64,000 nucleotides of DNA from Phragmites australis. Its lineage: Eukaryota; Streptophyta; Magnoliopsida; Poales; Poaceae. Positions 37,001 through 48,220 of this stretch are shown here, in pieces; position 1 is the stretch's first letter, and the number at the start of each line of letters is the position of its first letter. The notes under the pieces were generated by a model, which made no database searches, was not told where the DNA came from, and saw only the letters and a program-made list of their open reading frames with translations. Made by a program: the position numbers and the translations under genes. Location: the NCBI RefSeq assembly GCF_958298935.1, contig NC_084933.1, positions 27,924,334 through 27,988,333 on the forward strand, read 5' to 3'.

Positions 37001-38973
37001 GATGCAGGAACATGCAAACCTACTGCATGAGAAAGATGAATTGGAACAACAGTTGCTGGAAGTTAGAAAGGAACTGGATGATGCTTACCATACCATTGCA
37101 AATCAGGTAAATCAGTGTTGTTAAATATGTTTTCAATATGATAATGTTCTTATTTTCAAGCCTAGTTGCTAAGTGAACAAGGGACTGTCGAATCAATCAC
37201 TTGCTACTTGTTTATAGACGAACTTATATGTACTGGTTTTGCTTCTATATCTGTGAGCTTGCCCCTTTCATTTATTGAGAGATCATAAATTGTTAAACCT
37301 GTCTCGATAAACCTATTTCAAAATGTCCACATGGCTCACAGATTTGAAATGTTTTTAGTCTGGCTTAATTGAGAACATCTAAAAATGGTAAAGAAACAAA
37401 GAGGCACCTTCCCCTTTGTATTGCCTTGTGCTCAACAGTCTTGACATGTACTGAAGTTGTCAACTCAAGGAATCAATATTATTCAAATTGTTCCTAAAAA
37501 AAGTACCTAAACATTCTAATCTGACATTTCTATTAAAAAATTGTATCTTTGTCTGGACAGTCTTGACATGAAAAAAATATTTGTTTTTGCAGGAAGAGCA
37601 AGCTTCGGTGAGGGAGATAAAGTGGGATGCATATAGTAAGTATTCAGAGGATCAATTGGAAGCTGAGCAGCAGTGTGCTGCAGAGCTGGAACAACAAGTG
37701 TCAGCTCTTAAACAACAGCTCCAAGAAGCTCAGATCCATTACAAGCAAAAGGTGGGGTTTTATCTGAGTTTTCTTTTTATGCTATGTGCTAATTCACCTG
37801 TTGGGGCCTAACAGAGGGCGTTGCGGCTCTGTAATCAAGGATTTGTCATGATCAAGCATCTGTTATCTGCTTTTAGTCTCCAATACCGACAGTGTCCATG
37901 TCTCTTATGACAATAGATTCTGAGGAAAATACACATCTTTTGTGGCAACTAGATGGCATACGAAAAGCTCCATTCTGTCACATGATGTTTTACTTGGACA
38001 CTTTGGTATTTCTGATATGGGTGGCATTTTTCTAAATGGACAATCTCTCTTTCGACAGGAAGAACAAGTTTCTCAAAGGGAGGTTCAATGGGAAGCAGAA
38101 CAAAATCATTCATTGGATGAACTGGAAGTTCAGCGTCAGTATGCCGCAGACTTAGAGAAACAAAACCAAGCTCTTACACAAAAGTTACAATTAGCCGAAG
38201 CACACTACGAGCAGAAGGTAAACATCATCCTTGCAGCAATATTTAATAGTAAAAAGACCATCACCGTACACGAGGTCAGCAAATATTTAAAATAGCACAA
38301 TGGAGCTTTACAATCTTGTGGTAGTCGTACTTATACTCTTGCTAATACAGAAGCTGATAAATTCACTCCATAATGTCCACTTTTCTGACTGATGAAGGGT
38401 AGTTTGCCTTCATCATAGAACGTCCCTTTGTTACTGGAACTTGCTAACCTGGAGTTTTGGGACTTTTTATATACATGGCACATTTGCTATTTTCCCTTGC
38501 ATTGAATTGTCTGGGTTTTCCAGGTCACGGAAGAGAGGGATAAACTTGCTGAGGTTACTGCAGAGTTCAAGAAGTTGACACAAAAACTTAGCAGGAGCGT
38601 TGAAATGGAGAAGAAGGTCCAGGACCTTGAACAGGAGCTGCAGCTAGCTTATTCCAAATCTGAGGAACAGGCAAGCAGAGACATGGCCATGAAGTCTCTT
38701 ATCTCTTTGTTCTCTAGTCAGTTGTTATTTGCAACTAATCGCATATATTTGCAGGCAAATGATGCTGTGGTGTCAAGATCCCGAGAATTCAGCCTGGGTT
38801 CATCAACACTGTCAAACAAACAACACGACAGATCTCAGGCTCCCAACACAGCCTCTCCAAACCCAACTCAGCAAGAAATTCAAGAACCTTCTGGCATCAT
38901 GGCCTTCAAATTCATCCTGGGAGTTGCCCTGTTGTCCATACTCATTGGCGTATTTCTCGGAAAGCGCTACTAA
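31078..38973 (+). CDS. Plant-specific long coiled-coil protein, tail-anchored (PICC/PICL-like)
   Basis: Eight coding exons: 31078-31149, 31832-36517, 36632-36856, 36948-37106, 37593-37751, 38059-38217, 38524-38670 and 38755-38973, giving 1,941 residues. Exon 2 alone has 1,562 codons without a stop. Almost all of the protein after residue about 95 is heptad coiled coil rich in E, K, L, Q and S. The last 22 residues form one membrane segment (FKFILGVALLSILIGVFLG) ending KRY, so it is a tail-anchored protein, likely on the ER. The family resembles Arabidopsis PICC (At2g32240) and PICL, ER coiled-coil proteins linked to pathogen responses; that is from memory and the assignment is moderate. A 105-residue internal repeat array (35045-36200) and duplicated 159-bp exons are described in the findings. 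If the 84-bp GC-AG intron at 38671-38754 is retained, 28 residues are added in frame. Confidence 0.9.
35045..36199 (+). repeat. In-frame tandem repeats of 105 codons in the coiled coil
   Basis: Equivalent codons recur at 35045, 35360, 35675 and 35885. The steps are 315, 315 and 210 bp, so the units are 105, 105 and 70 codons, followed by a fourth unit. Conserved landmarks are DAKLAM, DELQE, STHAEKEEAAEKLA, VHERTI, SAAES, and LE.E...L. The 70-codon unit lacks exactly the 35 codons from VHERTI to SELR. Confidence 0.92.
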
Positions 38974-39049
38974 TGCTGCTTTTGTGACAGTCTCTTGGTG
39001 GCCATGGGAAATCCCATTGTTAATATTGCTTTCAATGAACCTCAGTTAG

Positions 39050-40576
39050 TTAGCCAAAGTTTGAGAAAATTGGTGCCCGTCATTGGAATGGATCAATGAC
39101 TTTTAGGGAGAAGTCGGAGGTCTTGAATTTTTTTTCTCCTCTTGTTGAGTTTTTCCTTCAGTTTCTTTTTTGGTAAAGGGGTTAGGAATTTGATTTTTGT
39201 TCATTCCTACCCTTTGCATGCCAAAGGCCATTTTGCATGCAACTGGTTTTGCCGTCAGGAAGTTTTCATTTGCGTTTCTCTGTAAAAAAACAGAAGTGCA
39301 GGGACTCAAATGTGAAAGCATGAAGCCTTTGCTAATATGTTCATATTTTCATATGGAGAGTGCAAGTTCTGTTATCATGTACAAATACATTCACTCCAAT
39401 GACTTTGATGTACATCTGAAATGCTTGTCAGCAAGACCATTTACATTATCTAAAAAAAGAATTGTCACTTCCTCTCTCTCTCTCTAAGATCTGAAGGTTT
39501 TCAAGCCCTGCCATGTCTTGTTTGTCTTGAAGTTGCATGGAATATATTTGTACCCAATGACCCAAATGACGTACTTCTGGTTTCTGAATTCTAATTTTAC
39601 TGCATAGTTTTACATTCTCTTGGAGGTCATTCAATATCGAATGCATAAACCTGGTCAGATCTGCATTTTGCAGCAGGCGCATGCATGGCTGTCACTTTGT
39701 ACCTTTCTCTAGGCAGCAGCTTTTTCAGTCAGCCAATTTCTCATAAAAGCTCTATAGAATTAAGCTGTCCCAAACAGAGACAAGAAAGACCGCTCATACT
39801 ATTAAGCCCAGTAAGCAAGTCTTCGGCCCAGATTGGGTCCAGCCTAAGAAGGCGAACATGTAAGGTAGTGCTGCTATAAACTCGCGAGGGATGAAAGGGA
39901 GAGGCATGACAATTGTAACAGAATTCCAATTAGTCTTTCCTCCTAATACAATTCCTCCTCCATCCCAGTTGCTGTTCTCCTGATCCCTATCACAATTCTC
40001 CTATCCTTGCCCCCTGCTGCTAACATTGTATTGTTCATAATGATATAATGATGTTGAGGACCCTACTGTATGGGAAATCTTTTCCCAGCCATGTGATTAT
40101 GTGACATGTTTAGGTGACAGATTTAGTGACTTAGTAAAGTCCATTAGCTTTCTTCCATCCTTATCTTGTGGGTCGTGGGGTCATTGCTGTTATTAATCCA
40201 TGCTGTTTTGCAATAGCGCTTCACTGTTTTGTCTGAACTTCCAGCAGCCTCTGAGATGTGTTATCCTGACACTTGGCACAGATGAAATGAACGACTAGGA
40301 CCATCATTATCTATAAGGTGTACTGTTTATTAATTGCCATTTTCCTTTTGTTTTTATGCGCACTAGCTCCCAAACAAATCCAACTAATTTGGAATGATTA
40401 AACCGATTCAGTACATAGTAAAAAAAAAAATCTGCTAGACGAGTGCCAAAACTCAAAAGAACACAATGAACTTTCCACACCTACATGTTGACTGTTCGCA
40501 AGATCCCCAAATGATCTTTTTTAAGAACGAAAGAGGAAAAGGTGTAAAAGTAGCAAAGGCAGGAATACTGTCATTC
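39050..40576. other. 3' flank of the coiled-coil gene and intergenic DNA; possible LTR-like stretch at 39800-40020
   Basis: No gene is seen. The part 39800-40020 has TATAAA near 39874 followed by a CT/AAT-rich leader-like sequence (CTCCTAATACAATTCCTCC) and CCCTATCACAATTCTCC, reminiscent of a solo Copia LTR. No matching TG start with a 5-bp duplication was found. Confidence 0.3.
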
Positions 40577-40579
40577 TAA

Positions 40580-40945
40580 GGCCTCTTTGGATAGGGTTTT
40601 TTAATATATTTTTTAAAAAATAGAAGCTATTAAATATGTTATCTTTTGGTCTCGGTTTCTGATGTTTTTTTGGCTGATTGAGAAAGTGATTGTAGTTAAA
40701 ATAAATTGAGTCTGAGAAGCAGACTAAGATGATCTTTTCTGTTTTTAGTGTATTACGAAACTAAAAATTTATTATAAAAATTAACCATCAAAATTCAACT
40801 ATCGTTGTCACTTTATTTCTGATTTTTAGTGTATTATAAAACTAAAAATTTATTATAAAAATTAACCACCAAAATTCAACCATCGCTTCATTAGGCAGAG
40901 TTATTTTTTCAAAAACTCTGAAGGCATATCCAATCAAAAGGGGCC
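40580..40945. mobile_element. Tourist-like MITE with TAA target duplication
   Basis: It starts GGCCTCTTTGGATAGGG and ends with the inverted CCTTTTGATTGG/GGGGCC type end, flanked by TAA on both sides (40577-40579 and 40946-40948). The interior contains a direct duplication of about 82 bp (from about 40742 and 40824, TTTTTAGTGTATTA...). These are PIF/Harbinger-Tourist hallmarks. Confidence 0.72.
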
Positions 40946-42306
40946 TAAAGCCTACCTCTCAAATGCCATAGCAATATGGAGTAGCCTGCCACCCTATGGC
41001 AGATATGTGGCTGTTCCACTTGGATTGGCAAAATGGGACGCACAGCATCACAGCAAAAGCATCCATGGATTCCAGCTTGCGTTCAACAAACATTCTCAGC
41101 CACATCCTGATGATTGATGACTGGAACAACAACAGAGCAATTCCATCGTATATCGTCAGATTCCTCCACTCCAGTCTGCATTTGCAATGCGTAATTCTCT
41201 CGATTCTTACATAAACTGGGCTGTTTCGAGTGTGAAACTCCTGCAAATTGCCGTTTGATTCCGAGGTCCAACCAGGGGCCTGGAAATGCATCTGGAAATG
41301 GCTGGAAATAGCTAGTACCTTTATCAGTTCCCCTGGCTGGTTCTTTCAACCAAAAAAAATACCTTTATCAGGTAGCTGCATCAGTACCTCGTTGTCATTA
41401 GCGATTGGAGCGCAGTGCTCTGCTGAGGATAGTGTCAAATTGGCCTGGTCCCCTGTACTCGCTGGCTTTTCTTCCCCAGCTCGTACTGTAGAGTGTTACT
41501 GTACACACAATTACACGTGTGGTGGGGTGCTTTGTTCCAAAGCCTAGCGTGATCTCATTCACTCGTTTCAAATCCAACGCCTAGGATGTGAGCCAATGAG
41601 AGGAGAGAACTTTTCCGGAGCGTTGGATCTGAAACGGACGGGCGAAGATGTGGGTCAGCAGGAGGTTCGGAGAGAGGGAGCGTGGCACTGTTGAGGATGC
41701 TCTCCGGCATGGCGCCAAGGGCTGGCCTGCCCCGTCATTGGTGCTGCCATGATGACATAGAGAGCGAGCGAGGGGAGAGAGATGGTACTGGTACTGGTAC
41801 TGGAGTGATATCAATGTGGTCAAAGGTGAGGCCAAGTGCCAGGCTGCCGTGGTCTCCCTGCTCTCAGCTCTCTCTGCGGCACGCCATTGCAGAGATGCAG
41901 AGATACAGGTTTGTTTGCAGTTAAAAATGATTACATTTAGGATAAATTTTATGAAGTGATTATATATAAAAAGTGAATTAGTGAAAGTTATTTTTTAACT
42001 TATTTAGTTTACTTCAATGAATCATTCCTACGAATTTTACTCTGAGTTAAAAACTGAAAACTGTTGTTCGATAGAACTTCTCTTAATTTTACTTAGCAAG
42101 GTACTTAAAAATTCTACCAAACAAACCCATATACAACGTAGTGTAGTATATTTACAATCAAAGCTCTCATTTATCCCTCTTTGATATCTTTGGTTCCATT
42201 TTTAAGGTATAAAGAACCCACGTAACATACATATTCTACACATGTTAGAAAGGAACTAAATGACAGGAGAACTTCAGTGCATGGTAACATACAGTACCAC
42301 TGAACA

Positions 42307-42309
<3 letters not shown>
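40946..42309. other. Intergenic DNA, nothing recognised
   Basis: Short open stretches on both strands give no recognisable product. The end (about 41930-42130) is AT-rich, with a MITE-like finish ACCAAACAAACCC. Confidence 0.4.

Positions 42310-42386
<77 letters not shown>
42310..42386. repeat. (TA)n microsatellite, left of MITE
   Basis: About 38 uninterrupted AT dinucleotides. Confidence 0.97.
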
Positions 42387-42388
<2 letters not shown>

Positions 42389-42761
42389 AAAACTAGTATG
42401 TACTCCTGGGTGTATGTACTTCCACCTCTCATATACCACTTTTACACGTGTGTTATACTTCTTTATCACTTTAAATATACTTCATTAGTAATTATAAGAT
42501 ACTACAATACAAATCCCACGAATTTTTTTATGAAATTCCATGATTTTTATCTTAATTTGCGTATATACTTCTTTTATGTATAAAAAAGAGTAATTAGCAA
42601 AAATGAAAGGCTAACATTGAATTTTTTTCCATACAACTCATATTGGAGTATCTTAGAATTAGTATTAGAGTATACTAAAAATGATAAAAGAGTATAAAGT
42701 ATTTGTTTAGGTGGTATATTGCATATGGGAGTACATACTCCTAGGAGTATAGAATAGGTGT

Positions 42762-42763
<2 letters not shown>
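42387..42763. mobile_element. Micron-type MITE inserted in a (TA)n microsatellite
   Basis: A 377-bp AT-rich segment sits exactly between two (TA)n tracts. Its first 54 bp are an imperfect inverted repeat of its last 54 bp, with shared blocks AGGA, TACTCCT, GTATGTACT and ATATACCAC. Non-coding. The rice Micron family is known for flanking (TA)n tracts; family membership here is inferred from that structure and the similar size. Confidence 0.8.

Positions 42764-42812
<49 letters not shown>
42764..42812. repeat. (TA)n microsatellite, right of MITE
   Basis: About 24 AT dinucleotides directly abut the MITE's right end. Confidence 0.97.
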
Positions 42813-42814
<2 letters not shown>

Positions 42815-43632
42815 TAAGCTAATCCGGTCGCTACAGCTCCTGGGGAAAACCTATGAGCACCTAGGTCGAGCTTCGCTATGGCTCGGTCTCTCTGGTCCCA
42901 TTTTACTTTGGTGGCCCTTTGGATCTGCCCTCTCTTTGATCGCTTGCTCTTAACGATCAGTGGCGAGGGTGGTCGTCGCTACTCCATCATGAGTCTGTCC
43001 GCCCCACGCATTGATGTTCTCCGGGCATGCCTGATGGCTTCAATGTAAACATCGCTCATGAGCATGGTAATTAGAGCCGCCCCGGCTCTAGCAATTCGCA
43101 GAGTAGCAAGAAAGATTACGAAATACATCTCCGACAAATAAGCTCTCACTGTCACTATTGAATACTATTACATACTCCTTTCATATTAAAATCGATGATA
43201 TTTTAAAGTTATGTACAAGTATTAAATTGAACATAAAATATCTATATTACCCTCTTTTACTATTATTTATTGGGTGAGAAATAAGATTTGTACTAGAAAG
43301 AAGTTATTTAATGGAGAATGTAAGATTAAAAAACTTAGATAAAGTTATCTCAAAATTATAAAAAAATTATATATTTTAAATATTATAGAAAAGACTAAAA
43401 ACGTTATGTATTTTGAGATAAGCTGAGCATGTGCCCCGCGCCCACTCGGATGCTAAAAAACGAAGGAGAATCGTGGCCGCATTGTGGCCGCAAGTCTCCG
43501 TGGGGCCACGGCGGTAGCGTCCTGCCGCTGTCTGTCTACAGGAAGCAGTTTGCCTTTCAATGTTATGGACATGATCCGAGACGATTCTACGCGATCCTGA
43601 CAAAAATATAAAAATAGATAATGTATGTCGAG

Positions 43633-43909
43633 TACTCCCTTATTTCGTAATGTTTGTCTATGATTTTAAAAGTATCTATTTTAAATTATTTGTTTATTGC
43701 GGTAAATAAGGATACTTTATGATCCATTTTTCTATTATATTCTTGAGTGTATGCATATATTTACTCTAACGCTAATGAGTTATTGGCTCTCATCCTTATA
43801 TTGATTAGGTACTATGGTCATCTTTATATATTTTTTTTACTCGATTTCAGTATTTCTTGGTTTGTACGTAATGATGGACATGGATAAATATTACGAAACA
43901 GATGAAGTA
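43633..43909. mobile_element. Stowaway-like MITE
   Basis: Ends TACTCCCTTATTTCGTAAT and, on the other strand, TACTTCATCTGTTTCGTAAT, with TA duplicated at both edges. Length and termini fit Stowaway/Tc1-mariner MITEs. A weaker, one-ended relative starts near 43171 (ACTCCTTTCATATTAAAATCG). Confidence 0.75.
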
Positions 43910-43914
43910 TTTAT

Positions 43915-44130
43915 TAAAATAAATAATAGATCAATGTATTTATAAATTTAGCATATGTATTCGGTATTTAAAATCCAGAAACACAATTTCGATACATCAA
44001 ACATCGAAAACGAGGCAACTTCACTTTTTTTGCCAACTGAGGTGCCAAATACGGCACTGTTCACCGTATTATGCACCTCAGATGTCGAAATCTCCGTGTT
44101 CCAAATACGATGAATTTGGTCTCTCCCGTG
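43915..44130 (+). mobile_element. Single terminal repeat of the MULE family seen at 61404-63165
   Basis: The segment shares with the left arm of that MULE the order GTATTTATAAATxTAGCA, a TTCGGTA-type word, ACGGCACTGTTCACC(G/A)TATT and the diagnostic GCACCT/GTCGAA words. No second arm is seen nearby, so it is a fragment. Confidence 0.65.
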
Positions 44131-44473
44131 CACCAAGCCAGCAAGAAGCTAGGAAGCTGAAACTCATACAAGTGTAAGATTTTTTTATTTAACTCACGAT
44201 TTTTTAGTACAAAAATAGTCTAAAAATCTAAATATTTTCATGAGCAAACTAGAGATCACTAGCAACCCATTTTAATTGATTTGATAAAAAAAAACCTAAG
44301 CCAATAATTAATTAAAATTCTCCAAATAAACTAACTTTTATAAATTCTAGCAATATTTAATGCCTCAAATAAATTTTCAAAAAATTAGAAAAATTCACTA
44401 ATATTCTTCTCATGTGATGTACTAATTTATAAAAATGTTTCCAACCCTATGTTATTTGGTGAAAAAATGAGTT

Positions 44474-44606
44474 CCTTTGTAATGCTCCATTTATATGCAT
44501 TTTAACCATTTTATGTGATATCTGAAATTATTTTTATTCAAATTGAATTAAAAAGAGAATATCGCATAAAATGGTAAAAATGCATATAAATGGAGCATTA
44601 CAAAGG
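44474..44606. repeat. Long near-perfect inverted repeat (hairpin)
   Basis: Arms 44474-44522 and 44558-44606 (49 bp each, about three mismatches) enclose a 35-bp loop that is itself partly self-complementary. The arms start CCTTTGTAATGCTCCATTTA and end in its complement. It could be a small MITE or a small-RNA precursor. Confidence 0.85.
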
Positions 44607-44609
44607 CTT

Positions 44610-46600
44610 AATATTAATATGAGAAACAAGGTTTTGTGCATGTTGAATTATTTTTAAACAAAGCCATCATTCTTCAAGTTTTTTCTTCTTCTTATGATTA
44701 TCACTAAGATCTTAATGACTTTGATGTAATTATTTGAACTCGTGACATTCCTTAATAAATTTGTGCTTCATCACTTATGTATCCCCTATAGAATAATCTA
44801 ACAATTCTCAACAACATTGTTAGTTCATAAGTATTATCATTGACTTATCTGAGCATTAATTAGAGCTCATCTATCTAGATGCATATCACTTCTTCATGTA
44901 TCACTTATGAAATAACCTACTAATAATTTTTAACACAATTATTAGTCCATAGATATTATCATTAATTACAAAAACACATTTAGAGGCTAGATGCACTTTC
45001 AGTAAATTGGGAATACTACTTTTGTTTTCCCAATCCGTGATCAAAATCTGATCAAATTGGGAACTTAAAAATGGGAAAATGAATTCTACTACTAATTTTG
45101 TTTTCCCGATCTGTTTGGCTAAAGTAGATAGGTGAAACACCTAAAATGTTTTCCTAATTGCCGTCATGAGCTAATTAAGCTCAACTCTTAACCAAGTTAC
45201 AGATCATTTTTGCAACCACTAATTTGCAAAATATATAAATGTTGTGACAACCTATATTGGTTCTTGAATTTAAGTATATTGTAGTAATAATCTAATTGCT
45301 GAAAGTGCTAGCCTATTTCAGGTTTCAAACAATTAGAGGATTATTTTCTTTTCAATTCTCATAAGTTCAGACCATATAAAAAAATTTATTTCTAGATTCT
45401 TCTGAATTGAGCATAAATTATTTTAAGTGCAGTATTACTGCCTTCTAATTTGGCATAATGGATTCCTGGCCACATGCTAGTGCATCTAGTAAATTATCTT
45501 CCATTTTTAAATATGTAAGCATGCTATATTGCTATTGGGTAGTCAGTTGAGAAAACAATGTTTGTGTTTTGCAAAATGGAAGGCCCCAAGGGTGAAGCGG
45601 CAGTGAAGGTTACCCAAGTTTGCTTTCTATATGCAAATACTTTGAGAGCCTTGGGAACCATGTTCGAGGACCCTTGGGAGCCATGTTGGAGAAAATGCAG
45701 TGATATGAAGTTTTGGCCTTTGATAGCCTTTGGGATATATTTGCGACAATGGCCTGATTAGATACCGAAGCATGTAGATTATGTTTTATTCTAGTAGTAT
45801 ACAAACTGAGGCTTGATGTCCTATCCTTGGAATCTGATTTTTTGTATGTACACGAGAGTTGGAACCTGAATGGTTTATGGTGCTAATCACCCTTGCATTT
45901 GTTTTGTGGCACATTAGCATTGAAGAGTTGGAACCTGAATTTTCTAAATATTAATGTGTTTTTATGTTCTATGGTTATTCAATATTGTGCAAGATCAATC
46001 AGTGATTGTCTGATTGAACTTGCACAGGATTTGTGGAGTATTTGTTGTTGGTTACTATTTTGTAACTCATCAATTTTTTTATTCATGAATCTCATATGTG
46101 CAATTGTCTGAAACATGTGCAGGTAAAACACTATGAAGTCCTAGAGAACTGAATTTTGGTGATGTGCAATTGAAGCACAACCTAGAAGGGTCGCCAAAAG
46201 AGTTGTGTTTCCTTTTCCTTTCAGTCTCTTTTTCTGTTGTTTTAAGTTTTTGAAAACTTGATGTGTAATGGAGTCACAAATTACAACTGTAATCCATTAT
46301 TGTAAGTTTAAAATACTTTTTTGAATATTCTAATCCTGAAGAGTCCTTAGCATTAGGTTTGAAAGAAATAATCTTGAATGTCATGGTACTGATGTGTCAT
46401 GCTTCTCAAATGGTCTAAACCATGCCTAAATTTCAGAATTCTGAATGTCACACGGCTGTTTGTGCCTTTTTGGGTTCTGTTGCTTCCTTTCATTTTCTAT
46501 TTCTTAGTGAACAAGCTATTTTTAGGTAAATATTCACAACCAGCAAGCTTAATACAACAATAAGCACGAGGGTTTATAGCCAATAAATAGATAAGCTAAT
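44610..46600. other. AT-rich intergenic DNA with diverged duplications
   Basis: The stretches 44766-44850 and 44886-44970 are diverged copies (TATCACTTATG..., ATTATTAGT/ATTGTTAGT, TATTATCATT). GAGTTGGAACCTGAAT occurs at 45855 and 45927. A short GC-richer part at 45560-45760 is open but unrecognised. Confidence 0.4.
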
Positions 46601-46627
46601 ACATATGTAAACTAATCCATACAAACC

Positions 46628-46800
46628 TAGCGGCGGTTGTGCGAGTTGACGCAGAGCCCGTAAAAACTAATCACGACGGCGTGCGGATTGCCACTTGTGC
46701 CCACGCCGCCCTCGTGGCTGATGCGGACGTCGGGGCGGGCAGCCGTAACCTGCTCCACTTGCATCTTATTGCCTTCGATGATATGGGCACGATCCAAAAG
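46628..46800 (-). pseudogene. Unrecognised GC-rich coding-like fragment
   Basis: On the minus strand a GC-rich frame of about 55 codons ends in a stop (CTAG region near 46628). It reads through IIEGNKMQVEQVTAARPDV and ISHEGGVGTSGNPHAVVISF, then LCVNSHNRR. It stands out sharply from the AT-rich surroundings and has a non-random composition, as an exon would. A stop closes it upstream, with an AG splice-like site just inside. I cannot name the family; it may be the last exon of a small gene or a captured fragment. Confidence 0.4.
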
Positions 46801-47083
46801 ATAATCTAATCAATGTTCAGCAACCACGGCTGCATATGTATTTGTATGCCTCAGCCTTTACCAGAGCATGATAAACTCAGCAAGAAAAAAGCTGAGAGAC
46901 CTCAGGCACTGACATGGCAGTGCAGTGCGATTGACGCATGCATCTGTGCCGATTCAGGCCGAGTGCTTATACCGCTGGCTAGCTAGATTCAGGTTACTAC
47001 CAATGAGGATTAAGAGAGAGATTAGTGTAGATAATTGAGTGATCAACTTCTCTTGCTCCATCGATAACGATAGTAAATTTTTT

Positions 47084-47720
47084 TTACATGTGTTCTTTGA
47101 TACTTTTACAGTGGTGTGCGGGACACGGGGTCAAACCTGCCTGTGCAATTTCAGTACGTAACAAGTTCAGTAAGTTATCTTCTGTGATATTTTGGCTCAG
47201 ACAATTAGCAAAACGTAACAAACTTATCCAAAAGCAGCTCGTTCGTCGTTCATCGTTCATCCAAGTTGCCATCCAAACATCTTAATCGATGGTGCTTGGA
47301 AGCATGTAGTATTTGGAACACAGAAGAAAAAGGCTTCAAGTTGGCCTTGCAAATTTTGGGCAAGATATCAGAAGGTTCTACCGTTCTAGAGACTTCAGTT
47401 ACCACCACAAGCTGATCCAAATTTGTACAGCGACGTCGCGGGTCTACCGGTAGCCTACTACTAGCGTGGAGCATGTCTTCCCGAAATGTGTTCATAATCT
47501 TTGAGAAACTGCTACTAGTGGTAGTGGCCCGGTTTGCTAATCTTACGGATGATGGAACATGCGGCAATTTGACTCTTCGTAGCTTCTTTATGTAGGTGAC
47601 CACTTGGTCTTGCAAACAAAAGATAGAAGCACAATTTCCCGAAACCAAAATGGAGGCTATTTTGTGAGAGATTCTTGCTAAATTTACATGAAACCTCAGG
47701 TATGCTCCGTTTTGGCATAA
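47084..47720 (-). pseudogene. Unrecognised broken reading frame
   Basis: Two overlapping minus-strand frames (about 130 and 62 codons) contain plausible protein-like sequence (VVTYIKKLRRVKLPHVPSSV, later NITEDNLLNLLRTEI) joined by a frame change near 47260. No domain is recognised and no splice structure is evident. It may be a decayed gene piece or chance. Confidence 0.25.
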
Positions 47721-47838
47721 CAGTCAGTCAGAAACATCTTTTAGGAAACATATTTCACCACGGCGCAGCATAACGCATCAACCATAATTAGCCGAAGGAT
47801 TTCTTAGGCCTAGCGGATTTCAGCTATTAATCCTCTCT

Positions 47839-48220
47839 GGCCTCCTTTGGAACAAAAGAATTGTGGAGGGAAAATGAAAGAATCAAAATTCCAAAAGAAA
47901 AATTCCAAGAGGTCCTTTGGATGGTAGGATTGGCGCAAAGGAATTTCGTAGGATTGAAAGATTTCCTCCATAAGTTGAGAATTCTGGCTGAGCTCTAACA
48001 TCATGTTTTCAGTTCCTTTGAAAGTTCTAATACATCTTATCTCTTTATCTCCCTTGCTAATGAACATCTAACTGTCAAATTCTTGCACTTTTAATGTGAA
48101 GCATGCAAACACTCCATGTGAGTAATTTCCACGGTTTTCCATTTCATAGAATTCAAATGTTAGGCAATTTCAATTCTGCAATTTTCATATTCCTGAAAAT
48201 TATGTGTTACAAATGAGGCC
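47839..48220. mobile_element. MITE-like element with GGCCTC ends
   Basis: It starts GGCCTCCTTTGGAACA and ends, on the other strand, GGCCTCATTTGTAACA. The AT-rich 382-bp interior has the repeated word TCCTTTGGA. It is non-coding. No convincing target duplication was found. It lies just upstream of the NAL1 promoter region. Confidence 0.6.

Noticed and set aside
39800..40025. A definite solo LTR
   Set aside because: TATA-like and leader-like words are suggestive, but no TG start, CA end and 5-bp duplication could be matched.
42245..42583. Open frames across the (TA)n tract
   Set aside because: They encode IYIYIY repeats from the microsatellite.
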